Counted from the first letter of the stretch, positions 30,813 to 40,464 are shown. The stretch: 44,845 nucleotides of DNA from Pseudanabaena sp. M53BS1SP1A06MG (GCA_020404105.1 JADBWH010000014.1:1-44845), one strand, 5' to 3'. Notes: a model not told the origin generated them from the sequence alone. Program-made: numbers and translations.

Positions 30813-32405
30813 ATTGGGAATAGTTGCTGCTTCTAAACCTGTTGCCTTACCTGCTTTACGGAGGCGATCGCTTTCAGGTTCCATCCATGAATAGACAAAA
30901 TGACTGAAGCAATTAATCTGGGGTTCTTTAGCACGAATTGCTTGCATCTGCTTCTCAAAGCTAGGGTGTCCATCAAAACTCTGACCCCAAGTTCCCGCTA
31001 AAACTGGGCAGACTAAGGTTTCAGGTGATGATTGACGCACTACATCAGAAACTTGCTCAGCGACACAACTCCCATCATTACAGAGGGCATAGGTCATGGG
31101 ATGGCGTTCCATATATTGCGGAAAGCGATCCCATGGCTGCATTCTTGCTTCATATCTACCTAATTCTGTGCGATTGCCGTTGGGAAAGAATACCGTACCA
31201 ATGGGCAGATTATTTTGCCTAAGGGGAGCCGAAATTGTGGTGACAAAATTAATCACCCCTTGATAGGCATGATTTGTGGCAATATTCCACAGTAAACTTT
31301 CGGCGATCGCGGCTGTTTCCCTAGGATTTTTAATACTTGTGGGCTTGACTCTAGCGGTATTAGCCAATTGCTTCTCGGTTTCCACAACATCATTTGCCGT
31401 GAGATTACCATTTTTTAGATAAAGCGCCATCAACTCGCGCACATTGCGATTATCAATACTATTGAGTAATGCTGTCCGTGATGATTTGCCGTAAATCCAC
31501 AGCTGTTTGACATTATCGATTAATTCGCCCGTGATATTAGTCGGATAGCGCACGTAATCAAATACCATACCATCAGGTTGACGTTGCATGAGCGCTTTAA
31601 CTGCTGTTAGTAAATCATCTTTGGCTGTCCGACTATAAGGGTCGATAAATAGATGATCGGCTTCATAAGCATCTTCATAAAAAGCTTTGCCATCTGCAAC
31701 TTGCTTGCGATCAAAATTAGTTTTGGCAATACTGTTTTCGCCATTACCATTGATGGCAAATGCCCCCGATCGCCCTTTGACTTCACTATAGCCATAGCCA
31801 AAATTCATCGCGAACGACCAACCATAAACCTTGATGCCCCGTTCTTTACCGATCGCAATTGACTGTTTCCACAGATCATAGTCCGCAGGTACTTCTCCTG
31901 ACTTGACAGCTTCCTCCATGACTGATTTCCAAGGTGTTGGGTTATTGGCAACAGGTAGCAGGACACGCCCATCATAAAAGACTTCCACAAAAACTTGGTT
32001 ATAGCCCCGATTAGCAATCTTATCAAAGACATCCTCTAGCACCCCTGTCTTAACATCGTTAGGATAGAGCCTGATCCAAGTGGCTTGGGTTTGCGGTGCT
32101 GTGCGATCGCGACAAGCTTGGAGAGCCGATTTATGTTTTTGAATGATTTCTCGATATTGGGTCTGCGATTTTTGATCCTTAGTATTGATCAAAGCTGCTT
32201 TTCGTAATTCATGTTTACGCAAAATTTCTGCAGTACTGACATCACAAGTCGGATTCCCCCATAAAATTCTGTCGGGCAAAGGTCCTGCGATCGCATGGTC
32301 TGCAAATCTCATCAAATTAGTACCGAGCAAAGCAAAAGAGGTAAGTACTCCGAAAGGCAATTTATTAAATTGTGGGAAAGAAGTGGAGGATTTCAATAGT
32401 TTCAT
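30810..32405 (-). CDS. Family-10-like glycosyl hydrolase (GHL10-type), exported
   Basis: 531 residues from the ATG that opens a signal-like N-terminus (MKLLKSSTSFPQF..., end about AIAGP). A longer frame to 32468 would begin inside MITE B1 and is unlikely. WIRLYPNDVKTGVLEDVFDKIANRGYNQVFVEVFYDGRVL, KERGIKVYGWSFAMNFGYGYSE and MVFDYVRYP form the TIM-barrel glycoside-hydrolase-like core; Asp and Glu in FVEVFYDGR and FDYVRYP are possible active-site residues. Substrate unknown, probably an extracellular or envelope glycan. Confidence 0.78.
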   Translation of the reverse strand: MKLLKSSTSFPQFNKLPFGVLTSFALLGTNLMRFADHAIAGPLPDRILWGNPTCDVSTAEILRKHELRKAALINTKDQKSQTQYREIIQKHKSALQACRDRTAPQTQATWIRLYPNDVKTGVLEDVFDKIANRGYNQVFVEVFYDGRVLLPVANNPTPWKSVMEEAVKSGEVPADYDLWKQSIAIGKERGIKVYGWSFAMNFGYGYSEVKGRSGAFAINGNGENSIAKTNFDRKQVADGKAFYEDAYEADHLFIDPYSRTAKDDLLTAVKALMQRQPDGMVFDYVRYPTNITGELIDNVKQLWIYGKSSRTALLNSIDNRNVRELMALYLKNGNLTANDVVETEKQLANTARVKPTSIKNPRETAAIAESLLWNIATNHAYQGVINFVTTISAPLRQNNLPIGTVFFPNGNRTELGRYEARMQPWDRFPQYMERHPMTYALCNDGSCVAEQVSDVVRQSSPETLVCPVLAGTWGQSFDGHPSFEKQMQAIRAKEPQINCFSHFVYSWMEPESDRLRKAGKATGLEAATIPN

Positions 32406-32440
32406 AAAAAATACTGTGATCTTAGTAAGTTGGCTTTTGG

Positions 32441-32546
32441 TAAGTAGCTCGGCATAATTAAACCCCAAAAAAAGAAGTGTGGGTCGCCCGCTTAGCGGTC
32501 AACCCACGCTTCTGGGGCTTGAGGGTTATTTATGCATAGCTACTTA
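32441..32546. mobile_element. MITE B, copy 1
   Basis: 106 bp with terminal repeats TAAGTAGCTCGGCATAA and TTATTTATGCATAGCTACTTA (TAAGTAGCT, then cGGCATAA or aTGCATAA). An inner stem pairs GAAGTGTGGGT with ACCCACGCTTC. It lies between the divergent hydrolase and corA genes. The second copy is at 44289. Confidence 0.85.
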
Positions 32547-32580
32547 AAAGCAATTTCCCTGACAAACTAGCTGTAACAAT

Positions 32581-33771
32581 ATGGCACACTGGCAATTGTA
32601 TTTCACGAATTATGCCTCTATGCTTCACAATCCAGCTAGATTTAAGCCTAGTTTCATTGAAGACGATTTAGACAGTGATGAAGAATTAGAAGTTTATGAC
32701 TTTAATGAACCCGAACCAGGGAGTCCACCAGGGACATTAATCATTGATGAAGATGCCAGCGTCCCCAATATTTTCTTGATTGATTACAATCCTGATGAAG
32801 CGATCGGTATCCAGTTGTCAACTCCTGAAGAATGCATCCCTTACCTCGATAGCCATTCTGTCTCATGGATGGATGTCCAAGGTTTAGGATCTGAAGATAT
32901 TTTAAAACGTCTTGGCAAAGTGTTTAGCCTCCATGAGCTAGTACTCGAAGATATTGTTAATATTCCCCAAAGACCTAAAGTTGAGAGCTTTGAGGATCAA
33001 GAACTAATCATCTTACATATGGTGACAAGTCGTGAAGATGGAAGGGGTTTTTATGACGAGCAGGTAAGTTTGATTTTAGGTAAGAACTATGTACTTACAG
33101 TGCAGGAGGAACCTGAAAATGATGTATTTGAACCAGTGCGTCAACGGGTTCACCGCAATCGTGGTGTGATCCGATCGCAAAGAGCAGACTATCTTGCCTA
33201 TGCACTGATCGACGCGATCGTTGATGGATTTTTCCCAGTGTTGGAGGACTACGGTGAGCGCCTCGAAGATCTCCAAGATGAAGTGGTAGAAAAGCCCACT
33301 CGTCAGACCTTAGATAAAATCCATAAAATCAAACGTGAATTATTACTACTGCGACGAGCCATTTGGCCACAGCGCGATGCCATTAATTCTTTAATTCGTG
33401 AGGAAAGTCCGTTAATTGACAGCGAAGTAAGGGTGTTTCTGCGTGACTGTTATGACCACACCGTACAGGTAATCGACATGGTGGAAACCTATCGAGAACT
33501 CGCCGCCAACTTGATGGATATTTATCTCTCATCATTAAGCAATAGCACCAATGAGATCATGCGGTTTTTAACGGTGATTTCTACAGTGTTTATTCCCCTC
33601 ACATTTCTTGCTGGGGTATATGGTATGAATTTTGATACCAGCGTACCAGGAAATTTACCTGAGCTAAAAATGCCATTTGGTTATCCCCTATTTTGGTTAG
33701 CAATATTTGCTATTTCTGGAAGTCTATTATTTTATTTTTGGAAAAAAGGCTGGCTATTTAGTCCAAAATAA
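32581..33771 (+). CDS. corA: CorA-family magnesium/cobalt transporter
   Basis: 396 residues. A long soluble N-terminal domain ends in a coiled stalk helix (LEDYGERLEDLQDEVV..., LLLRRAIWPQRDAINSLIREE). Two C-terminal membrane helices follow. The first ends in the selectivity motif YGMNF (about 349-353), and the acidic loop before helix 2 is short (PGNLPELKMPFG). A pentameric Mg2+ channel of the cytoplasmic membrane is expected. The N-terminal 60 residues are an acidic extension. Confidence 0.93.
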   Translation: MAHWQLYFTNYASMLHNPARFKPSFIEDDLDSDEELEVYDFNEPEPGSPPGTLIIDEDASVPNIFLIDYNPDEAIGIQLSTPEECIPYLDSHSVSWMDVQGLGSEDILKRLGKVFSLHELVLEDIVNIPQRPKVESFEDQELIILHMVTSREDGRGFYDEQVSLILGKNYVLTVQEEPENDVFEPVRQRVHRNRGVIRSQRADYLAYALIDAIVDGFFPVLEDYGERLEDLQDEVVEKPTRQTLDKIHKIKRELLLLRRAIWPQRDAINSLIREESPLIDSEVRVFLRDCYDHTVQVIDMVETYRELAANLMDIYLSSLSNSTNEIMRFLTVISTVFIPLTFLAGVYGMNFDTSVPGNLPELKMPFGYPLFWLAIFAISGSLLFYFWKKGWLFSPK

Positions 33772-33811
33772 TTATCAAAATACGCTAAGTGCTTTTTGAT
33801 AATTATTTTGG
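33763..33811 (+). terminator. Long AT-rich terminator of corA
   Basis: CCAAAATAATTATCAAAA (33763-33780) pairs perfectly with 33794-33811 around a 13-nt loop. It overlaps the stop codon and sits 9 bp before the rsmE start. Confidence 0.75.
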
Positions 33812-33820
33812 ATCTGTCTC

Positions 33821-34645
33821 GTGTTATTGCCTCAACCCATCTCTCAAACTAAAAAACGCAGATTGCAAAGGGTGACATTACAGGAACACCAAACTGAAAC
33901 AGTTTTAGAAATTAATTGCGCGATCGCCTTAACTTCGGAGCAAAGACATTATCTACATAATGTCTTGCGATTAGATATCGGTGCAGAATTTATTGCCCTT
34001 GATCGCCAAGGTAATTGGTGGCTAACAAAGTTGTCTATTGATGCGGATCATGCCCAAATCATTGACAAATTAGTAAATAATTCCGAATTAGATACGCAGA
34101 TCACTCTTGGTGTTGCCATGCCCAAGGGTAGCAATATCGAGTCAATAATTCGTCAAGCGACGGAATTAGGTGTACGTCAAATCGTGCCATTATTTAGCGA
34201 TCGCACAGTGATCAAATCAGGTACGGAAATCGGTAATCAAAAACGCGATCGCTGGCAACGCATCGCCGAAGAAGCTTCCGAGCTTTCATTGCGTACCTAT
34301 GTACCTAAAATTAACAAGCCGCAATCCTTCAAGGCATGGCTGGGCGATCACCCACCCACATCTGCACAAATTCTGAAATATATTTGTGTGACCCATCCTG
34401 ATGCTACCCATTTACTGTCTAGCTTACAAGATGCCTATGAGCGTTTACCAGTGGCAGATCATCTAGCTCAAATTTTTCAAATCATCATTGCAACGGGTTG
34501 CGAGGGAGGCTGGACTGCTAGAGAAGAAGATATGGCGATTGCTTCGGGATTTATACCTGTATCTCTGGGCGATCGGGTCTTGTCCGCCACCACCGCCCCA
34601 GTGGTAGCATTGTCCATAGTTAGTGCATTTTTAGATACTAAATAA
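33821..34645 (+). CDS. rsmE: 16S rRNA (uracil-1498-N3)-methyltransferase
   Basis: 274 residues from a GTG start. The N-terminal PUA-like part contains QRHYLHNVLRLDIGAEF. The SPOUT domain has MPKGSNIESIIRQATELGVRQIVPLFSDRTV and ends with SLGDRVLSATTAPVVALSIV, the knot that binds SAM. The motif that is usually IGPEGG reads ATGCEGGW here. It modifies U1498 in 16S rRNA of the 30S subunit. Confidence 0.93.
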   Translation: MLLPQPISQTKKRRLQRVTLQEHQTETVLEINCAIALTSEQRHYLHNVLRLDIGAEFIALDRQGNWWLTKLSIDADHAQIIDKLVNNSELDTQITLGVAMPKGSNIESIIRQATELGVRQIVPLFSDRTVIKSGTEIGNQKRDRWQRIAEEASELSLRTYVPKINKPQSFKAWLGDHPPTSAQILKYICVTHPDATHLLSSLQDAYERLPVADHLAQIFQIIIATGCEGGWTAREEDMAIASGFIPVSLGDRVLSATTAPVVALSIVSAFLDTK

Positions 34646-34698
34646 GGTTCTTTCCAGAAGAGAGAATTGCCTTCAATCCTTGAAAATAGAGACAATTT

Positions 34699-35142
34699 AT
34701 GATCGCCAATCAACAACAAACTTTAAATATTGTGCAGCAGAATATTGCTATCCGTACCAATGGTAAAAAACTGCACAATATCACCCGTCAAGTAGAAGCC
34801 ATTCTCTTGCAATCAGGTATAAAAATGGGTTTATGTAATGTTTTTTTGCGACACACATCGGCAAGTTTGATTATTCAAGAAAATGCTGACCCCGATGTGT
34901 TAGCAGATTTAGAAACATTTTTTAGCAAGCTTATCCCCGAAGACGCTAGTCAATATCGCCATATTTCCGAAGGCGTAGATGACATGCCATCCCATATTCG
35001 CAGCGCCCTGACCAAAACATCAGAAACAATTCCGATCACTAATGGTAGACTTGCCCTCGGTACTTGGCAAGGAATTTTTGTATGGGAGCATCGCAATTTG
35101 GGGCATACCCGTGAAGTGCTAGTACACATTACAGGTTGTTAG
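34699..35142 (+). CDS. YjbQ/UPF0047 family protein
   Basis: 147 residues, usual length. GLCNVFLRHTSASLIIQENADPDV and YRHISEGVDDMPSHIRSAL with final LGTWQGIFVWEHRNLGHTREVLVHI contain the conserved His and Asp residues of the trimeric YjbQ fold. Weak thiamine-phosphate synthase activity has been described for the family. It starts 53 bp after rsmE in the same direction. Confidence 0.92.
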   Translation: MIANQQQTLNIVQQNIAIRTNGKKLHNITRQVEAILLQSGIKMGLCNVFLRHTSASLIIQENADPDVLADLETFFSKLIPEDASQYRHISEGVDDMPSHIRSALTKTSETIPITNGRLALGTWQGIFVWEHRNLGHTREVLVHITGC

Positions 35143-35179
35143 AACAGGGTACTTCGGGATATTAAAAACAGGAGCCTAG

Positions 35180-36523
35180 ATGAAGTCCGTCAAAAAAAAA
35201 CCAGCAAGTCGATATCGTCCAGCTACAAAACAGAGAAAGTGGCTGCGGGGATTTCAGTGGTTTTTACCAGGACTATTAGTCAAAAGATGGCTTTTAGTTA
35301 GCATTATCGGTATAGTCTTGATCGTTCTAGGAATTGCCATTTCCGCAAGATTAACACCCATTTTATTTATCTCCCGTTTGATCGGTACAACGATTGATAC
35401 TCTTGTGGCGATCTTGCCCCGTAATGTCAGCGGACCGATCGCCCTAGTAGTTGGTCTTGGCTTGCTCTGGTTAGGACAAAAAAGGGCTCTTGGTTCAATT
35501 ACTCAAGTTTTGATGCCCAATCAAGATAAGGAGTTATTAGAGTTACTAGTTTCTCACCGCAAACTCAATCGTGGGCCCAAAATTGTCACCGTTGGAGGGG
35601 GGACGGGAATGTCCAACTTATTGCGAGGACTCAAGCAATATAGCGCTAATATCACAGCGATCGTCACGGTTGCTGATGATGGTGGTTCCTCTGGTCGCTT
35701 GCGTCGTGAGCATGGCGTTTTACCCCCAGGGGATATTCGTAATTGCCTCGCAGCTCTAGCTGATGAAGAAAAATTAGTTACTGAGCTTTTTCAATATCGC
35801 TTTGAAACAGGTGAGGGGCTAGTCGGTCACAGTTTCGGTAATTTATTTCTCACCGCAATGAGTGAAGTAACGGGGGATCTCGAAAAGGCGATCGCGGCAA
35901 GCTCTCAAGTATTAGCCGTACGGGGGCGCGTATTACCTGCCACCCTTGAGCATATGGTGTTATGGGCAGAGCTTGAAGATGGGCGCTATGTGGAGGGAGA
36001 ATCAAATATTCCTGAAGCTAAAGGTAAAATTAAACATTTTGGCTGTAAACCTATTAACCCCAAAGGCTTACCACAGGCAATTGAAGATATTAACGAAGCC
36101 GATTTAATTGTGATTGGGCCAGGTAGTTTATATACCAGTATTATTCCCAATCTACTTGTACCTGAAATTCTTCAAGCATTAATTAATCGCAACGTACCAT
36201 CGATCTATCTTTGTAATATCATGAGTCAGGTAGGTGAAACTGACGGCTATGCTGTGTCTGATTACGTGCGAGTTTTAGACGAGTTAGCAGGGGTAAGATT
36301 ATTTGATGTAGTTTTAGTTCAAAAGCAATCGCCTTCTGAGCGATCGCTACAACATTACGCCTCATTTGGATCTCACTTAACACATCTAGATCGAGAGAAT
36401 CTTGCGGCGATAGCCTGTCCAGTGTTAATTGCCAATGTCATGCGGGAAAAAGGCAACGGCACAGTATGCCATGATTCAGATAAACTTGCAGGTGTATTAA
36501 TGCGTTGGTACAACCGTCAATAA
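35180..36523 (+). CDS. yvcK: YvcK/CofD-like UDP-sugar-binding protein
   Basis: 447 residues. The N-terminal 100 residues contain two membrane helices (about 36-56 and 65-100), a cyanobacterial extension. The core begins [19 protein letters not shown], then [68 protein letters not shown]. YvcK binds UDP-GlcNAc and is needed for normal cell wall and growth on gluconeogenic carbon. GGAG precedes the ATG, 37 bp after yjbQ, so the two are probably co-transcribed. Confidence 0.92.
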   Translation: MKSVKKKPASRYRPATKQRKWLRGFQWFLPGLLVKRWLLVSIIGIVLIVLGIAISARLTPILFISRLIGTTIDTLVAILPRNVSGPIALVVGLGLLWLGQKRALGSITQVLMPNQDKELLELLVSHRKLNRGPKIVTVGGGTGMSNLLRGLKQYSANITAIVTVADDGGSSGRLRREHGVLPPGDIRNCLAALADEEKLVTELFQYRFETGEGLVGHSFGNLFLTAMSEVTGDLEKAIAASSQVLAVRGRVLPATLEHMVLWAELEDGRYVEGESNIPEAKGKIKHFGCKPINPKGLPQAIEDINEADLIVIGPGSLYTSIIPNLLVPEILQALINRNVPSIYLCNIMSQVGETDGYAVSDYVRVLDELAGVRLFDVVLVQKQSPSERSLQHYASFGSHLTHLDRENLAAIACPVLIANVMREKGNGTVCHDSDKLAGVLMRWYNRQ

Positions 36524-36766
36524 TTTTTTGATTTAACTTAGCCCTACACTGATGTAAATGATAAAGACTTCTTTAGATACAGCGCTTTGTGATTACTTAA
36601 GACCCAGAGATATTTTTGAAAGTGGCGCGAATCGCGCCACTTTCAAAAATATCTCTATACTATTCAAAGCATCAATAGGCTGTAAAGGTTTTATAATTTC
36701 TAGCCTGGATAAGCAAATTAAGAACTACTATAAAATTTAAGCTCAAACCGCTAGATAAAATCATCA
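36524..36766. other. Intergenic region with 51-nt perfect palindrome
   Basis: Contains the palindrome at 36606-36656 and a flank (ATCAATAGGCTGTA near 36669) that recurs near 44547. A 60-codon frame from 36558 runs through both arms and is rejected as a gene. Confidence 0.5.
36606..36656. repeat. Perfect 25-bp inverted repeat with 1-nt centre
   Basis: The arm AGAGATATTTTTGAAAGTGG continues CGCGA, then A, then the exact complement. It could extrude as a cruciform or fold as RNA after yvcK; it lacks a T-tract. Partial similarity (GCGAATCGC, TTTCAAAAATAT, AATAGGCTGTA) is seen near 44502-44560. Confidence 0.8.
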
Positions 36767-37219
36767 GTGTTACAGCGTTATAATATTCAGTTTAACAGTG
36801 ATATTTATGCTCTTGCAAGCTTGCAGGAGTGGTTTCTGCAATTCCAAAATTTCTTGCCCAAAACCGTTTGGATGCAGTGTAATCTGGTCTTAGTTGAGAT
36901 ATTTACGAATGTGGTATCCTATGCCCACGATGGGTTAGACGTGAAAACACCTATTGATATTGAGTTAGATATCAATACAGATGAGAATTTGTTGGAATTG
37001 AAAATTTGGGACTATGGACAACCTTTTGACCCAGTAGCTGAAGTCGAAAGGCTATCTAAAGAAGCTCAAAAAAATAGAGATTTTGAAAACATTGATGATA
37101 TTCCCACGGGTGGTAGAGGTTTAATTATTGCAAAAATGATCGCAGACAATATTCATTATGAAAGTATATCTGATGGTCGTAATTGCTTTGTAATGACCAA
37201 AAGCTTTGATCCGAAGTAA
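36767..37219 (+). CDS. Anti-sigma-factor-type ATP-binding kinase (HATPase_c_2, RsbW-like)
   Basis: 150 residues from a GTG start. N box VLVEIFTNVVSYAHDG (about 44-60), G1 box WDYGQPFD (about 84-91), G2 box PTGGRGLIIAKMIAD (about 118-132), the GHKL ATP site of serine kinases. Such proteins phosphorylate anti-sigma antagonists or bind sigma-like partners. No antagonist or sigma gene lies next to it. Cytosolic. Confidence 0.88.
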   Translation: MLQRYNIQFNSDIYALASLQEWFLQFQNFLPKTVWMQCNLVLVEIFTNVVSYAHDGLDVKTPIDIELDINTDENLLELKIWDYGQPFDPVAEVERLSKEAQKNRDFENIDDIPTGGRGLIIAKMIADNIHYESISDGRNCFVMTKSFDPK

Positions 37220-37247
37220 AAGTGATGAGAGCGCTCTTTATTTTTAA

Positions 37248-37451
37248 TTAACGCTTTAAACACAAAACTACTGCAAATACCGCTACGGGTATAGTAACAG
37301 CAACCGAGGCAGCTATATTCATCGTATCGATACTTAAGCCCTGTAAGATAGACGACTGAGGCACAATATATTTGATAAATGCTGAAATGAGCGCTGAATA
37401 AGCTAGCAATCGTAAAACGAGTAGAAATTGAGAATTAATTGATAATTGCAT
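37248..37451 (-). CDS. Small two-helix membrane protein
   Basis: 67 residues with two hydrophobic helices (about 9-28 and 45-64) and a short linker (VPQSSILQGLSIDTMN). It is cyanobacterial-looking and 34 bp downstream of the PBP gene in the same direction. No family recognised. Confidence 0.6.
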   Translation of the reverse strand: MQLSINSQFLLVLRLLAYSALISAFIKYIVPQSSILQGLSIDTMNIAASVAVTIPVAVFAVVLCLKR

Positions 37452-37485
37452 ATTCTTAATAGCATAGTCTCAATATCAAATATAT

Positions 37486-39417
37486 CTAGTTTTTCTTTTT
37501 GCCGCCTTCTTTTTCTTGAATTTCTGCAGGGACAGGAAATTGCTCTATTGGTTGCCCCGCTAACGCTTTTTCCATAAATTTACGCCAAATCGGAGTGACA
37601 TAAACCCCACCCGTTACCCCATTTGCCATTGGTGAATAGTCGTCATTTCCAATCCAAATAGCAACAGCTAACTGGGGCACATAACCCACAAACCAAGCAT
37701 CACGGAAATCAGAAGTTGTTCCTGTTTTACCTGCAACAGGACGACCATCACTCATTTGCGCTTCTGTAGCTGTACCATTAGTAACGACCCCTCGCAAGGA
37801 ATCGGTCAAATAAGAAACAGCAATCGGATCAAGAATTAACTCAGGCTTGGGGGTATTGTCTAAAATCAGATTACCGTTGCGATCAGTCACGCGGGCAATT
37901 AAGGTGGTTTTGGATTTATAGCCACCACTAGCAAATACCGCATAGGCTCCTGCTACTTCCATCGGTGTGACATCGGCTGCACCAAGAGGGAGAGAAACTA
38001 CAGGCTTCATGGGGCTATTAATACCCAATTTGCGACAGATAGCAATTACATTTTCATTACCAACTTCTAAGCCTAACTTCAATGCAGGAATATTTCGAGA
38101 AACGGCGATCGCCTGCCTAATGCTAATCGAACCCGAAAACTTGTTGTCATAGTTGCGAGGCACATATGGCTCATCCCCATCAGGAATAGTCATCGGGCTA
38201 TCGTCAGTCACTGAGTCTGGAGTGTAATTACCCGAAGCAAAGGCAGCATAGTAGACAAAAGGTTTAAATGATGAACCCAACTGTCGCCTTGCCAAGACCG
38301 CACGATTATATTGATTCTTGTCAAAATCACCTACCCCTCCAACTAAGGCTTTGACAAATCCAGTACGCGGATCGACGGCAACTAAGGCTAATTGATCAGC
38401 ATAGGCTCCACGATTAACCAAATCATTATGTCCATCGTTAGCAACCTCTTCGGCAATACGCTGTAACTTTAAGTCAATGGTCGTCTGGACGCGCAGCCCA
38501 CCTTGTAAAACGACATCCTTTCCAAATTTTTCTTCTAACTCGGCAGTAACAGCTTGTGACACATAGGGTACACGACTAGCCTCGTAGGAAATCCCCTGCT
38601 TCCGAATCACAATCTTTTGTGCTCTAGCCGCTTTAATTTCCGCAGGGGTTGCCCAGTTCAGCTCGGCAAGTCGATCAAGTACTAAACCTTGACGTTTTTT
38701 CGCTTCCGCAAAATTATCAACAGGATTAAATACTGAAGGGGCTTGAATCGTCCCTGCCAACATTGCAGCTTCGGCCAAATTCAAGTCAGCCGCCGATTTA
38801 CCAAAATAGTTTTGAGAAGCAGTTTCAGCTCCATTAGTATTTTTCCCCCAAAATACTTGGTTGAGATACATCTCAAGGATCTGCTCCTTGGTGAACACTT
38901 GCTCTACTCGCATAGCTAAAACTGCTTCCGCTACCTTGCGGTTAAGGCTACGCTCGTTCGATAAAAATAAATTCTTGACTAATTGCTGAGTCAGTGTCGA
39001 ACCACCCTCAACAGTTCCGCCCGCACTAAAATTAGCTAAAATAGCACGCCCAATCCCACTGGGATCGATGCCTTTATGAGTATAGAAATAGGCATCTTCC
39101 ATCGCAAGAACCGATCGCTTTAAATGTGGTGAAATGCGATCAAGGGTAACGACTTCGCGATTAACATCCCCATGCAAACGCGCAATCAACTCGCCATTAA
39201 TATCGTAAATATAGGTGGTTTCAACGGGAACATAGCCTTTGAGGACTCTGACATCAGGCAAATCGCGAAAGCTGAGGGCTAATCCCACAAGTCCACCTGC
39301 CATTGCTGCGCCCCCTATCATGATAACACCCAGCAATGTGCCACCAACAGCTTTGAGAGTGCCTTTTAAAATACTGCCAGCTAGAGAACCAGAACGCTCT
39401 ACACTATTCGATGCCAC
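37486..39417 (-). CDS. Class A penicillin-binding protein (PBP1-type)
   Basis: 643 residues from a GTG start. An N-terminal transmembrane helix (about 18-48) leads to the glycosyltransferase domain: EDAYFYTHKGID with the catalytic Glu (about 106), GGSTLTQQLVKNL, and RKVAEAVLAMRVEQ. The transpeptidase domain has GSSFKPF with Ser near 381, SRN (about 439) and KTGTTSDFRDAWFVG (about 562). It polymerises and cross-links peptidoglycan on the outer face of the membrane. The Lys-rich tail (KEGGKKKN) is short. Confidence 0.96.
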   Translation of the reverse strand: MASNSVERSGSLAGSILKGTLKAVGGTLLGVIMIGGAAMAGGLVGLALSFRDLPDVRVLKGYVPVETTYIYDINGELIARLHGDVNREVVTLDRISPHLKRSVLAMEDAYFYTHKGIDPSGIGRAILANFSAGGTVEGGSTLTQQLVKNLFLSNERSLNRKVAEAVLAMRVEQVFTKEQILEMYLNQVFWGKNTNGAETASQNYFGKSAADLNLAEAAMLAGTIQAPSVFNPVDNFAEAKKRQGLVLDRLAELNWATPAEIKAARAQKIVIRKQGISYEASRVPYVSQAVTAELEEKFGKDVVLQGGLRVQTTIDLKLQRIAEEVANDGHNDLVNRGAYADQLALVAVDPRTGFVKALVGGVGDFDKNQYNRAVLARRQLGSSFKPFVYYAAFASGNYTPDSVTDDSPMTIPDGDEPYVPRNYDNKFSGSISIRQAIAVSRNIPALKLGLEVGNENVIAICRKLGINSPMKPVVSLPLGAADVTPMEVAGAYAVFASGGYKSKTTLIARVTDRNGNLILDNTPKPELILDPIAVSYLTDSLRGVVTNGTATEAQMSDGRPVAGKTGTTSDFRDAWFVGYVPQLAVAIWIGNDDYSPMANGVTGGVYVTPIWRKFMEKALAGQPIEQFPVPAEIQEKEGGKKKN

Positions 39418-39479
39418 AGCAATCTACCCTTTGTAACTCATGAGTAATCTTACTGCATTAAGAAGTATTTCTAGCACTT

Positions 39480-39512
39480 GAGTAAAAAAACTACTAAGTA
39501 GTTTTTTTACTC
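39480..39512 (-). terminator. Terminator of hisE
   Basis: GAGTAAAAAAACTAC-TAA-complement, a perfect 15-bp stem rich in A and T, 4 bp after the hisE stop codon. Confidence 0.8.
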
Positions 39513-39516
39513 AGAT

Positions 39517-39795
39517 TTAGCGACGTTGCGCTAGCTTGTCATATACCAATTGCAAATCAACGCGATGATGAGCTAGTGCCACAAGGGTGTGGTAAAACAA
39601 ATCCGCGACTTCACCAGCGATCGCATCAGGATCATCGTCCTTACAAGCCATCACCACTTCTGCCGATTCTTCGCCAATTTTTTTTAAAATCTTGTTATCT
39701 CCTCCCGCAAATAGTTTGCAAGTATATGAGCTTTCTTGAGGATGCTCACGGCGATCGACAATTACCGTAAATAATTCTGATAAGGGATCATTCAT
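39517..39795 (-). CDS. hisE: Phosphoribosyl-ATP pyrophosphatase
   Basis: 92 residues. The start was chosen at MNDPLSELFTVIVDRR; a frame 12 codons longer exists without family similarity. KKIGEESAEVVMACKDDD and EVADLFYHTLVAL are the all-alpha NTP-pyrophosphatase core with its Glu/Asp metal ligands. It performs step 2 of histidine biosynthesis. It is a stand-alone HisE; many cyanobacteria carry a HisIE fusion, so a separate hisI is expected elsewhere. Confidence 0.92.
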   Translation of the reverse strand: MNDPLSELFTVIVDRREHPQESSYTCKLFAGGDNKILKKIGEESAEVVMACKDDDPDAIAGEVADLFYHTLVALAHHRVDLQLVYDKLAQRR

Positions 39796-39869
39796 AAAAT
39801 CAAAATACTTACACAAAATATACTTATACAAAATAATTGTGAAGCACTGCTCACCTCACAATCTTAAAT

Positions 39870-39902
39870 AATAAAGGCACGCATAGATAGCGTGCCTTTA
39901 TT
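39870..39902 (-). terminator. Terminator after rplL
   Basis: AATAAAGGCACGC-7-nt loop-GCGTGCCTTTATT. A second hairpin, TCTTGAATGTC with GACATTCAAGA (about 39904-39936), lies between it and the rplL stop. Confidence 0.85.
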
Positions 39903-39957
39903 GGTCTTGAATGTCTTACCAAGGAGGACATTCAAGAAAACTAAGTTTTGCCAACAA

Positions 39958-40347
39958 TTACTTGACAGAAACCTTACCACCAGCTTCTTCGATTTGCTTC
40001 TTAGCAGCTTCAGCGTCAGCCTTAGGTAGACCTTCCTTGATGGTCTTAGGTGTAGACTCAACCAAGTCCTTAGCATCCTTAAGCCCTAAGCCAGTAATTT
40101 CGCGAACAATCTTCAGGACAGCGATCTTCTTATCAGCAGGAACTTCATCAAGTACTAAGTCAAAGGAGGTTTTTTCTTCAACTTCTTCAACAGCAGCAGC
40201 GCCGCCAGCAGCAGCAACTACTACACCTCCAACAGGAGCAGCGGCAGAAACGCCAAAAGTTTCTTCAATCGCTTTAACCAGTTCAGAAGCTTCAAGAAGG
40301 CTCAAAGTCTTTAATTCTTCAATAATGCTGTCGATTTTTGCGGACAT
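39958..40347 (-). CDS. rplL: 50S ribosomal protein L7/L12
   Basis: 129 residues. An N-terminal dimerisation helix ([24 protein letters not shown]) and an Ala/Gly/Val hinge ([18 protein letters not shown]) are followed by the C-terminal domain with [24 protein letters not shown]. It forms the stalk that recruits translation GTPases. Last gene of the rplK-A-J-L series, followed by two hairpins. Confidence 0.98.
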   Translation of the reverse strand: MSAKIDSIIEELKTLSLLEASELVKAIEETFGVSAAAPVGGVVVAAAGGAAAVEEVEEKTSFDLVLDEVPADKKIAVLKIVREITGLGLKDAKDLVESTPKTIKEGLPKADAEAAKKQIEEAGGKVSVK

Positions 40348-40429
40348 AGTTTTTCTCTTTAGTTAATTAAGATTAGGTTTCAGGTTTGGTTGCTTGGGGC
40401 TGTTAGCCTTTAGCTATTTGTGGAGATTG

Positions 40430-40457
40430 AGCTAATAGCTAATAGCTAATAGCTAAT
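40430..40457. repeat. Tandem 7-bp repeat between rplJ and rplL
   Basis: Four exact copies of AGCTAAT, of the short tandem repeat type common in cyanobacterial spacers. A further TTTAGCTATTTG lies 20 bp to the left. Confidence 0.9.
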
Positions 40458-40464
40458 CACCTCA

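Noticed and set aside
36558-36740. 60-codon frame
   Set aside because: It spans both arms of the perfect palindrome and has no ribosome site.
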